From: Heterotrichella gracilis
Lineage: Eukaryota > Sar > Xanthophyceae > Tribonematales > Xanthonemataceae
Assembly (NCBI GenBank): GCA_032358255.1
Contig: JAULBX010005776.1
Span: 62,001-126,000 of the forward strand
Reading direction: 5' to 3'
Length of the DNA: 64,000 bases
Shown here one piece after another: positions 42,901 to 56,000 of this stretch (position 1 is the first letter of the stretch; every line of letters starts with the position of its first letter). The position numbers were made by a program, and so were the translations under genes. Below the pieces are notes generated by a model. That model saw only the letters and a list, made by a program, of their open reading frames with translations. It had not been told where the DNA came from and did no database searches.

Positions 42901-45771
42901 TTGGGCTTTACGTTTTAGAGTTTATGGTAAGATTGGAGCCGCATGAAGGTATGTGCCTGCCATACACTGCGGCAGGATCTGTGTCTGATGTGGCACAGGA
43001 ACCAGCAGCACCACCATGCGCACGCCCACTCGCTTCCTACCACCACCACCACCCACCCACCCACCTTCTCCAGCAGGCCCACCAGCCGCTTCAGCCCCTC
43101 CCCAGCCACCTTCTTCAGCCGCCCCCCACCCCCTCCAGCCCCCGCCACCCGCTGGGCAGCCAGGTTGTTCTCAATCACAGCCGCAGCCAGTTCCTCCCAT
43201 AGCTCCTTGGCCGCCAGCGCCTCATACCCCTTGGTGGCCTCCTCCCACTGGCCCTGCCTGCATGGTGGTGTGGTGATGGTGGTGTGGTGGGTGGTGGGTA
43301 CAGGGGGCAGGGGCGCGAGCGCTTGCACATCAGGGTTGGTGGGTGGGTGGGTGCTGGTGTGGGTGAGGGCGAGGGCGGGCGTGGGTTAATTGAGCATTGG
43401 GTGTGGCCCACGGGTGGCGGTGTGTCTGTGGGTGGATTCAGAGTGCGTGTCCCATGCATGTAGTCTGGTGCTGGTGCCCTGTTGCTACTGCACATGCCAG
43501 CAGTATCGCATCACAATTGGCACTGCCTCCTCCTCTACCTCCACTGCGCATGCAGGCATGGGTGTAGGGTCTTCGCATCAGGATTTACATGTTTCGACAG
43601 TATTGCAGGATTCGCCTGTGTGTGAGGTCGCTGTGCGAGGGGGTATTCTTTCACTAGCATGCCTGGGACAGCTAGGGGGTTTCTCCCTAGGGTTTCCAGT
43701 CCCCACCTTGCCAGGGTATATGCCAGCTGCACTGCAATTGGCGCCAGCTCCTCCTCCACCTGCTCATCGGTGAAGTCCTCGTCAAGGAGGGTCTCCTGGC
43801 CTGGGGGGGGATGGGAAGGAGATTGAATGCCACCATTTTATTCATATTGATGACACACAATGGTACATGATAGTAATAATAAACATGCTAGTATAACGGC
43901 CGGCAGGTCCTCCACAGATGCTGTATTACACAGCGTGCGGCCGCAAGCCCCACCCCCACCCCACCACCCACCTGTCCGCTGCGCCAGCTGCAGCACAGTC
44001 ATCGCCTCCCCTAGAGTCTCCCCAGCTCAAGCAGGCCGCACACCATGCTGAACCCTTCAACCCCAATTCCACCCTCCCTAACACCGCACCCCCACACACC
44101 CCACCTGTCACCCGCGTGTCTCGCTGTACCCTGAACCCCACCTGCCCCTCACCCCCTCACCCCCACCCCACCACCCCCACCCACCTGTCCGCTGCGCCAG
44201 CTGCAGCACAGTCATTGCCTCCCCCAGCCTGCCCAGCTCGAGCAGGCCGCACGCCTTGTTGAACAGCATCTCAAAGCTGTCACCAGCCATGCGGGTGAGG
44301 GCGAGGGAGGGGGGCACGCCACCTGGCTGCCCACCCGCCACGTAGGCGGCCAGCACATTGGCCTTCAGCTCGGTGGAGGTGACCTGGAGGGTGGTGGGGT
44401 GGTGGGTGGGTTTAGGGTTTAGGATTTAGGGTTTAGGGTTTCAACAGTGGAGGTGACCTGGCGGGTGGTGGGGTGGTGGGGTGGCGGGGAGAGGAGTGGT
44501 GGTGGCGTGAGGGCAAGAGGTGTTTGGGTGGAATGGGTTGTGGATATGTATGAATGACAGCAGGGCACTGTGGGCGACCGAATGCTGCAGGACATGGTGC
44601 AACTCCCTCCCCAGAGCCACTGGCTCCTGCCACAAAACATGATATCCCACCAACTGCAAAACATTTTGAAATTCGAATTTGAACTAACCTCTTCCATTTA
44701 GTGCTACAAAACTTCGACTAACATCTTTCTTCCAATGCTATGCCCACCTTTTGCTTCTGGAAGAGCTCCAGATACGCGGTCACCGCCTCCCCAAACCTGC
44801 CCTGCTTGTACAGCAGCTGCGCCTCGAGCTGCAGCCGCTGGGCGGCCCAGCCATCGCTCAGGCCATGCAGGGACTCGAGCGCCTGCGCAAAGGGAAGGGG
44901 TGCCTGTCATCGACTGTCAATGTTGTTAAGCAGGTTGAGGCGGTGCTCCCAAGGGCAACGGGTCGACATCAAAAGGATTGTAATCTTGGCACAAGTGCTG
45001 CTATGTGGTTGGTTGGCCAATTTTTGGCAGCATGGGATTGGGGGCAGAGCCCAGAAGGACATGTTGGGGATTGCAGTTGCGGGTTCAGGTACGCGACTGA
45101 GGGCCTTGTGCAGCTACACAGAGTGTTGGCCCCACGCCATGCAGAATCGGTGGTCCTGGGTGGGTCAAGTGTAACTATACATAGATGAGCCTGCTTACCT
45201 CTGCAAAGCGCCCCAAGCGATACAGCGCATAGGCCTGCACCACAGGGGACAACCGGCGTGAGTGTGATGCCACGGGGAGTGACAGGTGGAGGTTTGGTGC
45301 AATGCGGGCAGGCAGGTGGGAGCAATGGCTGCAGACTCCAGCAAAATTTCAAAGGAGAATTTGCCTTGAGGAAGGTTCCCGTGTCAGCTTGCGAGCCCTT
45401 AGCCAGGGTCTTGAGGGCGTTGTCAAAGTCGCTGCTGTGCACTTGCAGGGTGGCCTTGCACAGCAACGCATCCACATCGTTGGGGGAGGCAGCCAAAACT
45501 GCGAAAATGAAAGCTTTTCAATTCCTTGCCAGAATATCTTAACTTGGCTGCACCAGGTAACACTCCCCATCCATGAGCTTGGATGTGATGATGCATGCAT
45601 GTCAATGCATGTTTATGAATGAGTTGCACTTGTTGCGAGCGTCAATAGCTGTGGCGTCCATCACAGTGACCTACCTTCTTCAACTGTCTTGAGGGCCTTC
45701 TTCTTCTGGTTGCTCTTCAGCAGCGTCCGCAGCTTGTCGAACTGGGCGTCCAGTTGCTCGTTGGCAGCCAT
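39948..45771 (-). CDS. SRP72: Signal recognition particle subunit SRP72
   Basis: Cytosolic SRP protein that with SRP68 binds 7S RNA for ER targeting. Thirteen exons, minus strand: 45771-45675, 45498-45365, 45234-45199, 44882-44748, 44383-44185, 43800-43707, 43257-43065, 42754-42636, 42335-42052, 41809-41702, 41376-41152, 40914-40679 and 40097-39948; 669 residues, close to animal SRP72. The N-terminal half is helical TPR-like repeats (ALLCKATLQVHSSDFDNALK, AQLLYKQGRFGEAVTAYLEL, NKACGLLELGRLGEAMTVLQ). Exon 12 holds the basic RNA-binding signature: ARKRRKRHPRLPQG, then PDPERWLPKHERSDFRKKKN. The tail is P/K-rich, ending GKGKKKGKGR. Intron 2 appears to use a GC donor (CTCAAG/GCAAAT); no GT donor fits. 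Exon 9 was not visible as a long open frame and was found by phase. It is divergent from the RPI gene, 460 bp between starts. Confidence 0.92.
40060..40325 (-). repeat. Three copies of SRP72 exon 13 start
   Basis: CTGGCTGCCCTTGATGGGCT plus CCTGCAGGGCGAGGGGGGTA (true acceptor, about 40078-40117) is copied at about 40171-40212 and 40278-40319. In the copies CTGCAGG has become CTGCTGG, so their acceptor AG is lost. GTAGATCTAGAGTTTAGGGT follows the first two. Confidence 0.93.
41535..41554. repeat. GT dinucleotide run
   Basis: Ten GT units in SRP72 intron 10. Confidence 0.95.
43966..44262 (-). repeat. Copy of SRP72 exon 5 end
   Basis: CACCTGTCCGCTGCGCCAGC plus TGCAGCACAGTCATTGCCTC (true, from 44183) has a copy at 43970-44055 with the donor intact (CACCTGTCCGCTGCGCCAGC, AGTCATCGCCTC, AGCAGGCCGCAC). 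Confidence 0.92.
44370..44478 (-). repeat. Copy of SRP72 exon 5 start around telomere-like repeats
   Basis: GTGGAGGTGACCTGGAGGGT (true acceptor) and GTGGAGGTGACCTGGCGGGT (44447-44466) flank a pure telomere-type tract of four to five TTTAGGG units at 44409-44440. Confidence 0.92.
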
Positions 45772-46231
45772 GCTGCGGTGCTGGTACGCGTGGTCCAAAA
45801 GATAAGAGGAGGATCACATAAGCATGGATGTATTGGGGAAAAGCAGCAGCCCAGAAAGGCAAAAGCCAAGCTTATTGGTAACTCAGTCAGTAAGTTGCAG
45901 CAAGCGACATGGGCATGTCGCCAGGTACAAAGGAAGTCACAAGTAAACCCCGCACTTGCCAAGGGTTATCCCCACTGCATCACCCAATCTTACGAGCTAT
46001 CAATAGGTTGAGGTGCAAACCGGCGTGGAACATGAACGGCAGGAAATTCGGGCTTGCCCAGGAAAGCTACTCGAGTGCCTGCTTTTTCGCAGCTAGCTTT
46101 TTTCCAAGCCCAAAAAACACAGCGATCAAGGTCAAGTCGTCGCACATTCCTCACCAATCCAAACCCACACCGCTAACCTTTCGTCCCGTGCGCCAGCACC
46201 CACCAGCTCCAGCTGTAGACACCTTGCAAGG
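45772..46231. promoter_or_regulatory. Divergent promoter region, SRP72 / RPI
   Basis: 460 bp between opposite start codons hold both 5' UTRs and probably a shared bidirectional promoter. No specific box is named. Confidence 0.45.
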
Positions 46232-47727
<1,496 letters not shown>

Positions 47728-48563
47728 GGCGGGTGCTGAGGCAGGAGGGGGGGTTGGGTGTAGGTGGGTGTTGAAGGGGTGGAGTGAGCGGAGGAGCTAG
47801 CGGGTGTACACACTGCCGATTGTGGCTGCATGGATTGTCCGCGGATGCTTTCGATGTACCTGACGGGGTTGCGCTAGGCGTATGGGGCTGGGCGTATGTC
47901 AACAGCTAAGTTGCTTGGTGCCATGGCTTGCCCTCTTGGACAGCTGTGAGCTGGTTCAACACAAGGGGCACTAACAAAGCCAGGCTGGGCTTCAGTGACT
48001 GCCAAGGTGTGCAAACCCTTCCCAAGGGCAATGTCACCGCAGCGGGTTACGTCTGCAGTTTCATTTTTTGAGTGGTTGTAATACCAGTACTTCAATGGCA
48101 GCCTATGCTTAACTGTTGGCAACAGAAGACAAGCTTGCAAAAAATGCACTGCCCACCTAAGACGGTTCCAACCCCCACTGGCAAAACCCTAAAGACTGGG
48201 GATGTCGGTGTTTACAACATAACACACTTGTTTTTTTAAAGTCCCTATTATTATTGCGAACGCGGGCCTGTTTAACGGGCTTGTTGTTGTGATTTGTACA
48301 GATTGGTGAGGCGTGGGTGACCCTGCTTTGATACGGTGGTTCTTGCCCCTAGTTATTTATTCAGGCTGCAGGTAGTGGCCCGATTTCGCCCATCAGGGGC
48401 CTGGTTCCTTCAATACCCAATTCCTAAGACGTTAAGACACCCATAGCCGCGTCCTTGTGTCTGCTTTGCCAGGCGTTCAGCGAGGTCTGGGGTCTTTCCC
48501 CGGTTTACGACAGGGTGCTTGCAAAGTTGGAGGCTCAAGGGGCCCGTGCCATCCCACAAAATC
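47728..48563. other. Intergenic region, RPI / GOST gene
   Basis: 0.84 kb with the RPI 3' UTR and the GOST promoter. A TGTAA at 48077-48081 is a candidate poly(A) signal for RPI. No exon was recognised. Confidence 0.5.
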
Positions 48564-50599
48564 ATGGGGGCCAGTACGCGGATGGGGTCTAGGTCGTGGC
48601 TATGCGTGCTTCTGTTTGCTTTCCTGGCGTCGAAAACCCAGGCAGCTATCCACACATACAAGGGCGATGTATTCTACACCGTGGGCAACTCCTTCATCTA
48701 CCGTGGTGGGCGTGAGGGCATGTTCGCCTCCAAAGTCCAGGTGAAACTCAGTGATCATCCGTGCTCCACCACCGCCATTCTTTGCCTTTGCTAGTGCTTT
48801 TAACTATGGCACGTTTTTACTAGGTGAACAACACGCTCGAGTACTTTCTCAAGGCCGATCCTGGGGCAGAGAAGGGCAAGTCCGAAGTCATCTTGAGCAA
48901 GCTGGAGTTCCACAGACCAAAATACGTGGCTGGGCAGTTCTCCTTTGACGAGGGCTACACTGGCCTGGTGCAAGTAGTTCTCTTCGATGTGAGAGATCGT
49001 GACCTCATTGGGTACCCCACCCCTGAAGGGAGGATGTATTGCTGTAGCTCAGAGGACCTTGTCAAGAAAACCAAGTGCTTCAGGGACCGCCTCATATACC
49101 AGGTGATCACCTGCGGGATTCTTGCCACTAGATTGCTGGTGGGCTGTCTTTGCTCTCTTCATGTCCACCTTGTTGGCCTTGCCACTGACGTTTGCTGCCC
49201 TTGCAGACACGGGATGATGGCTGGCCCAAAGTGATTGACATCTGGTTTGAAAACGATGACACTGTCGCGTACAACTGGGAGAAGCCCATTGTCATTGAGG
49301 AGACTGGGATGTACCACTTGTGGTTCGTGGTGTGCAACCAGGAGCACGGCGCAGTGACTGGGGGCGGCTACACAGTATGGAAGAACCCCAACGGCTTCTT
49401 GCCAGGCATGCAGTACCCCTTCTTGAAGTTCTATGGGTACATGTCAATCCTGTTCCTGGTCCTGGGCGTTATCTGGACAGTCTTGTACTTCAAGTACTGG
49501 AAGGAGCTCTTCACCACCCAGCACTACATATCAGCAGTCATCGCGCTGGGCATGATGGAGATGGGCACCTGGTACTTTGACTACAACAACTTCAACCTCA
49601 AGGGCTTCCGCCCAGTGGGCATCACCATCCTGGCGGTGCTGCTGGGCTGCCTGCGGAAAACACTGTCCCGCATCCTGGTGCTGGTGGTGTCCATGGGCTA
49701 CGGTGTGGTCAAGCCTACTCTGGGCCCTGCCAGGCCAAAGGTGAGCCGGCGGAAACCAACTCTTCCAGCCTGCTGCAGTCCCATCCCATGGGTTGATTTG
49801 ATGTGGAATAGCTGCATGGCACTGACCTGGCATAGAACACACACATGCTTGTGCGTAGAGCACTGGTTGCAGGCTGCTTTCCCACACCCTGTTGCTCCCT
49901 CCCCTCGCAGGTCATCGCCCTGGGCACCGCCTACTTCATCGCTGTGTGTGCCCTGGACTTCATCGCCAATGTGGGCGCTGTGGATGACCTGACCTCCACC
50001 GCGCGGCTGCTGCTGGTGCTGCCAGTGGCCATCCTGGACGCCGTGTTCATCGTGTGGATCTTCTCCGCCCTCTCCAAGACCCTGAGCCAGCTGACCATCC
50101 GCAAGCAGCTGGTCAAGCTTGACCTGTACCGCAAGTTCACAAACACCCTGGCGGTGTGCGTGTGGCTGTCGGTGGCCTGGATCGTGTACGAGATGTACCG
50201 GCACCTCACCGACCAGTTCAAGGAGAACTGGCAGACGGAGTGGGTGATCAACGCCTTCTGGCACCAGCTCAACTATGTGTTCCTGTGCGTGGTGTGCATC
50301 CTGTGGGCGCCGTCGGTGGGCGCCATGAGATACTCCTACTCTGCTGAGGATGGTGAGTGGTTAAGTCAAAGTTGCTTGCTGTTGTGCATTCCGCCAGTAT
50401 TGAATTGATTCAAGATTCCTGAGATGATTATTAGCAGGTTTGGGATTATGCCTGCGGCTGGCACCTGGTGTGCTGTTTTGTGACTGTGTTCTGTGCCCCT
50501 GCAGCCGAGGAGTTTGACTTGATGGAGGGCGGGTCAACGAGCGAAACAACCGCGCTCACGTTTGAGCAAGAACTGGGCACCACTGGCAAGATGGATTAA
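48564..50599 (+). CDS. GOST / Lung-7TM receptor-like (TMEM87/GPR107-type) protein
   Basis: Seven-helix secretory-pathway membrane protein of the Lung-7TM family; relatives work in Golgi trafficking or signalling. Five exons (48564-48740, 48824-49102, 49207-49740, 49911-50352, 50505-50599) give 508 residues. The start at 48564 gives signal peptide MGASTRMGSRSWLCVLLFAF; an in-frame ATG at 48582 is the alternative. The luminal part (about 25-250) has conserved Cys and ends in VIEETGMYHLWFVVCN. Seven hydrophobic segments follow from about residue 275 to 465 (MSILFLVLGVIWTVLYFKYW; ISAVIALGMMEMGTWYF; a GITILAVLLGC LRKTLSRILVLVVSMGYG stretch; VIALGTAYFIAVCALDFIA; LLLVLPVAILDAVFIVWIF; FTNTLAVCVWLSVAWIVYEM; LNYVFLCVVCILWAP). 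GYGVVKPTLG is a family signature. The C-terminal tail is short and acidic. Confidence 0.93.
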
Positions 50600-51744
50600 G
50601 TTTCTTTGTGAGCTTCCACCAGCGATAGGCATGTCATTGTGTGCTGCCAGCGCCCTCGTTCACCAGGGACGACGGCACAGCGCACCTCTCACTTTTCACT
50701 GTGCAGCCAGTCTTTTTGTAGTCAAGTGGCCACCCAGCAGCACGCCTAGGTCAGTTTGCCGTCACTTGACGTGCAATGCGCAAGGTGTGGGGCCGCTTAT
50801 TTCTGGGAGGTGTGTTGGTGGCTGCGGCGGGCCCTACTCCTGCCCATTTGCTTGCCCTTGCATCAGTCAAAATGCATAGGGAATCTCACCTTACTTTCCT
50901 GCTGGATCATGAATGGTGGGAGACTTATTTACGCCTGCCCGCTTTGCCTAAAATAATGCGCAACGTGTGAGTCATTTACCTGCCACACTTGACAGTGCCG
51001 CGTCTAGCCAACCTGGTTTAATTCCTTGGGTAAACTTTACTGTTGCGTGACTTGGCTGTTTGGTTAATATTGCCAAGCCCTCTGCAGCCTGGACCAGCAG
51101 CACGTTGGTTTTGGTGACATCTGGGAGAGGGTTTTGTTGACAGAGCTGTGGCCTAGGTTACCCTGGGGCAACTTGTCTGAGGCTGCTTGGAAAGTCACCT
51201 TCCTGCCATATTCTGTAGCTAGCCTGTGTCATGGAAGGCGCAATATTGATACCCACAGTTCCCCACCATCCACTTGTGCACCGACCAACGTTGACGTGAT
51301 CACTAATTACCAGTGTAGATCACTGCATAGCACAGGCGTTGAAGGCAGGTAGCACTTGAACAATTTTGAAGTCCCAGAACTCTGTAACACACTTAACAAC
51401 TAAAAAACGAACACCCGTGAAAATACGGCGCATGGCTGGGGCGATGTGCATAAGTGCTGCTCAAGTGTTGATTCGATGCCACAGACAAACGCACGGCCCA
51501 GACACTAACTACTTTAGTGACATCCAGCTCTGGCATACCCTCTAAAATACCAAAGTTCACTTACAAAGCAGTTTCTGGACTAGATGACTTTTAAAACGCC
51601 ACACACCCCGCCCAGTAACTGGAGGCCCATAGACCAAAGGAAGACTGCAGGAGTAGAGCAGAATGAACCAGTGTCCTCACACAGTTGCCCACGCCCCAGC
51701 TGTACATTGAGAGCTCCAGCTCTACCAGGCCCTTCACGTCTGCT
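50600..51744. other. Convergent intergenic region, GOST / LSD1-type gene
   Basis: 1.1 kb of 3' UTRs and spacer. TTACA at 51561-51565 (TGTAA on the minus strand) is a candidate poly(A) signal 180 bases past the LSD1-type stop. Nothing else was recognised. Confidence 0.5.
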
Positions 51745-52905
51745 TTAGGCAGATGTTGCCGTGGATGCTTCTTGCTTGGGTGTGATGCCCACTGCCAGGT
51801 TCCTCACCTGCACACGCAACACGTTGCGTCAGCAACACAGCCAGCAAGCAGCCACTGCAGTGTGTTGCTGGCACCAAACTGGGCCACGTGTGCGCACCTC
51901 GTTGCCGTTGTCGTCAAGTGTGGGCGGGTTTTCCACCACCACCGTCTGCGAGACGGGAGCAGGTGGTGGGGCCTGTGAGGAGGTGCCCGCACCGCCAGCT
52001 GCCTGGTTGCTCTGGGCAGTCACAGGCGTCACGTGGTTGCACACAGCACACTTGACCGACTGGGCTCCGTAGGCGTACATGAGGGTGATCTGGCAGTACC
52101 CACACATCAAGTGCCCTATTTGGTTTGCCTGCCAGCAAGACACATGGGGGTTAGGGGCTGGGTGGAGCTCTGGTGACTACGAGGGAGCATGGTCAGGAGG
52201 CCAGGAACCTACCGAGAGTGCGCAGTTGACGGTCCCACACACCGAGCACTGTACTTGGCTGGCTCCCCTTGGGTACATGAGCACGATACGGCAGTTGGAG
52301 TTATTGCACACCAGCTGAGCCATGTCCTGGTTACCTGTAACCACACCATGACAGAGTGCCAGTTGAGCAAAGCAGGCAACGATCAGGCGCAATAGAGGGC
52401 AGCATGGGGAAGAGCAGACTACCAACAAGCCAGGGCAAAGGACTGCCACAGCCCACTTGTCTTCCTCCCTGTGTGTGTGCCCTACCTGCTTGGAAAGGCA
52501 CGGCAGTGATGTGTTGACACCTGGCACACCGTACGTTTTGGGCGCCCTGCAAACAACACAGACGTCTTAAGATGTGGCTCAGCACAATATGTCGCTTCTT
52601 CCCACGGCTGGCAAGCGCATATAGCATAGAAACGCCAGACAGCACACGTAGTGGGAGGCGTGAGCTGGCATGGGATTACCATACTGACCTGTAAGAACGT
52701 CAGAAGCGTGCGACACCCTCCACACACCAACTGGGACTGAGGGGCTGCAGGAAGCACAGCTCACATATGAGGAATTGCTAACAAGCAGCAGCGCAACAAG
52801 TCGGAATTTCAAGTCGTGTTTTTGGAGCTGCGTGTGACACCACCCACCTGGTGGTCTGAAGCCATACGGCTGCATGACCGGCATTTGCGGGTTTGGCGTA
52901 TTCAT
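51745..52905 (-). CDS. LSD1-type zinc-finger protein (LOL-like), three fingers
   Basis: Relative of plant LSD1/LOL1 regulators of cell death and stress responses; acts through protein binding in the nucleus or cytosol. Six exons, minus strand: 52905-52848, 52744-52689, 52546-52486, 52334-52213, 52128-51898 and 51807-51745; 196 residues. Three LSD1-type fingers are seen: [20 protein letters not shown] then [24 protein letters not shown] then VQCSVC; and [20 protein letters not shown] then CAVC. Finger 2 has CxxxxC where the family has CxxC, an inserted pair of residues. The N-terminus is P/M-rich and the C-terminus A/P/S-rich and disordered. There is no metacaspase domain. Introns are short and largely free of exon-edge copies, unlike most neighbours. 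Confidence 0.93.
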
Positions 52906-53659
52906 GTTTGCGACTCTTGTGCCTTGCCCAACAACTAACGGTACCCAACTGAGTTGTCACGAAATGACCCAGGAGGCAAGCCCAGTGATGCTCTCGCCAA
53001 ACCCCAGCAAACCAAACAGAGATGTCAGTGGGGTCGCCTTGTGGCTATCACCGTTGTTACAAATTGGTGCAGTGTGGAGATAGTGCGGCCTTTCTACAGC
53101 TTTCCGAGTATGAACCCTTGCCAAAGAGTGTTATCATGATAGGGCCAGCAGCGGTGGCCAAAAAGCGGTGACCACCGTTGTCCGCCAGGCAGCGGCGGCA
53201 CAATTGGATCTATTCAACTCCACAGTTTTGACCCTTCCGAGTCGCACAAGCTTGAAGCTCTCTATGCAGCATAGACTATGCTGCTCTTCGACCACAACGT
53301 CACCGCAATCTTGTGGTGACATGCCATATGCATGTGGCCAATTGTAACAAACATGGCTCAAGAGCCTGTCCCAGTCGCAAGGTCATAAAGTTGGACCGAA
53401 CACTAACAATGCCGGAAAAATGCCTAGAAGATGTACATAACCAGATGGTTCTCTGCGCCAGAATTTATTCATCAAGTGAACCTGGCGCAAGTGCAATTAC
53501 AAGTACACGTCCCAACAGCCAAACCGCCGTGAATAGCGGCTCCTTCACCCTAGTCACCTCCTAAAATACAAAAGAAAGCTGCCACATGCTCCACCCATGT
53601 ATAGCGCGCTGCCCCCCCCCCTCCCCCTCCGCTCCCTCTCCCCCCCTTATCTTACACGC
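52906..53659. other. Intergenic region, LSD1-type gene / PEX10
   Basis: 0.75 kb between same-strand genes. TTACA at 53497-53501 is a candidate poly(A) signal for PEX10. No coding exon was recognised. Confidence 0.5.
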
Positions 53660-55490
53660 TCAGAAATCCGCATAGCGCACACACACCAGCTGGGAGGGCA
53701 GCACCTGTGACCTGCACAGCGGGCACTCTGACTTCTCCTCGCACCACTCAGCTATGCAGTTCCAGCAGAACACGTGGCCGCAGGGCGTGGCGGTGGGGTG
53801 GGTGCGCCGCGACAGGCACAGCACGCAGCCCTTGTCCCCTCCGGCGCTGTCACTGGAGCTGGCAGGCGCCTGTGTGGCACCGCCCTGGCCACTGCTGTCA
53901 TCCTGTGGGTGCCAGGACACAGGATGTGAGCATGCTGGCAGGCTGGGTGGGACATGCAGGCCATATACCTGTAATTAAAGCAGGCCTTCAGCCAGCCGCT
54001 GCAAATCCCGGCTACCGCTTCCTAGTCACAACGCACTGCAATTGAGCACAGCCTTGGCCAATGACTTCTATGCAACGCACACACCTCATGGCCCACACCG
54101 CCACCCAGCCTCACCTGCAGGACGACGGCATGGTTTGCCGGGGTAGCGGGCGTGCCCGCCAGGGCGCTCAGCATGCCCCTGCCAGGGAGCGCCTTCATCT
54201 TTGCCAGCCCCGTGACCGCCACGTGGATGAACAGCAGGTAACCCAGCACCCCAAAGCTTGGCTTGTGCTCAAAAGCGCGCCCAAAGAAGGCGTACCGCAC
54301 ACCTACAGCAAAATTAATCCAGAGTTGTGACTGACTGTGTATGAGTTCCAAGAGGGGAGTTGCAAAAATATGCATGCAAGCAGTGACTTATTGGAGAGCA
54401 GGCGGTGGCCCCAAATGCATGCGCACCAGTCAGTCGCTTGGCCCACACGTAGTACACCCCAAAGAGGTAGAACAGCGCAAGGTGTACCCGCGCAATCAGG
54501 CTAGCGTTGTCAGCTACATAGCGCACACCCCGCCCAATGAACCCTCCCGAAAGCAGGCTCTGCTGGTGCCCACTCAAAAGCCCTGAAGCAAACAGTAAGC
54601 AGAAATCACTTGGCAAGACAAACAACCATCCAGCGCCTCAACAAATGAGCATCAGAAATGAAAGCGTTGCTGTGTATTTTAAACTCCTGGGAATGGGCAT
54701 TGTAAATGCATTTATCAATTGCGGATGGGCTGTATAAGTGCATTGATACATTTATAAATTTACGTGCTCACCCAGCAGTCCGGGCCGTGGAGCGTGTGGG
54801 CTGAACTGCTGCTCCTGCTGGTCAGTGGGGTTGCTGTGGCCCCCAGGCAGCTGCTGCACCTGCTGCGCAACATATGGGGCAACGGTTTGGAGCAGGACCA
54901 GCACGCTGCGCCTGAAGGTACTGGGAGCCACCCCGATCTTGCCTGCAACGGGTCAGCTCATGTCAGAAACACGTGCCAGAAAATATTCAGGTGAGGCAGA
55001 GGCAGTGCGTTCCTGGGTGTGTGCTGGCTACCCCGCTCGAGGTCAATATGGCCTGGTGTGTGTGGGTGGAAGTGGTAGGTTACCTGCTAGCTGCAAGATA
55101 TCACAGTATTCCTCTCCAAGTGTCTGCACGCCACTGCCAGTGGTCGATCCATAGTACAGTATTTCCGCAACAAGCCGCGTCTCTCTGACAGGCAGAAAAG
55201 ATAGTGTTAACCATGCCGCATATAGAATGTGAAGCAGTGCGCTCAGAGCAGATTATCAGTACCTTAGCCACTGAAGTGCTCTTCTAGGACCCAAAACTCT
55301 TTGAACAGCCTCCTGACAACCGTCAACCAGGTATTGTAAGTAGAGGTTGTCCTGCAGAGTCACCCATATTTCAACAGCGGCCCAGCCAGAAAACAAAGGT
55401 GGACCCGCAATTGGGTCCTCTGGGCCAACCCACCTTTTGCTCTGCCCTGATTATGTCCTGCTGGGCTGCTGGAGGGAACGTGCGAGACAT
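53660..55490 (-). CDS. PEX10: Peroxisome biogenesis RING E3 ligase PEX10
   Basis: Part of the PEX2-PEX10-PEX12 ubiquitin ligase that recycles the PEX5 import receptor at the peroxisome membrane. Seven exons, minus strand: 55490-55434, 55351-55263, 55184-55084, 54942-54772, 54582-54427, 54302-54115 and 53902-53660; 334 residues, normal for PEX10. The start [19 protein letters not shown] matches the conserved PEX10 N-terminus (PxxxQxDIIRAxQKD). Helical membrane segments fill about 100-245 ([37 protein letters not shown]). The C-terminal RING has CVLC from C280 and [14 protein letters not shown] then CPLCR, all C3HC4 ligands present. It ends soon after the RING. Divergent from RPN3, 510 bp between starts. 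Confidence 0.95.
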
Positions 55491-56000
55491 GCAGGCGGTG
55501 GTCACCCTGTCTCAGGTTACCCCTGGGACATGGGCATGCAGACATGCGTGGGGCAAATCAGGTCACGTCGGTTCTTAGAGTACACACGGTTTTCATTAAA
55601 CTCTACGTAGCAGAGTTCGTTCTTGTCATACCGCACAACAGTTGCTGGTAGAGGCAGGTTACCGCTTCAAAGTCGGGGCCATTGTCCTAAACCACTCTGA
55701 AAGTTACAACGTACTGCGTGACGCAGGAAAAGGAGGCAGGAAAGGTGGTGGATTGAGTGGTGACAAAGTGGCCAATACCGTCCCGGGAACAGTGTTGACG
55801 TTTGACGAGTTCCTTGTCCTTATATGCATGCAATCAAGGGGACGACACGACCCCCCCTTGGCAAGCATCCATTCTTTTGTCAAAAAGTTTTCACGTTACA
55901 AACAGCAAACAATCGCCTTCAAACTGTGCAGATTACGTCACCGATACAACGGGGTATTCTGCAAAACGCAGATAGCAACTGGTTTGAGCAGGCAGTCACG
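55491..56000. promoter_or_regulatory. Divergent promoter region, PEX10 / RPN3
   Basis: 510 bp with both 5' UTRs. The open frame 55642-56121 overlaps RPN3 exon 1 in another frame and is not supported. Confidence 0.45.
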
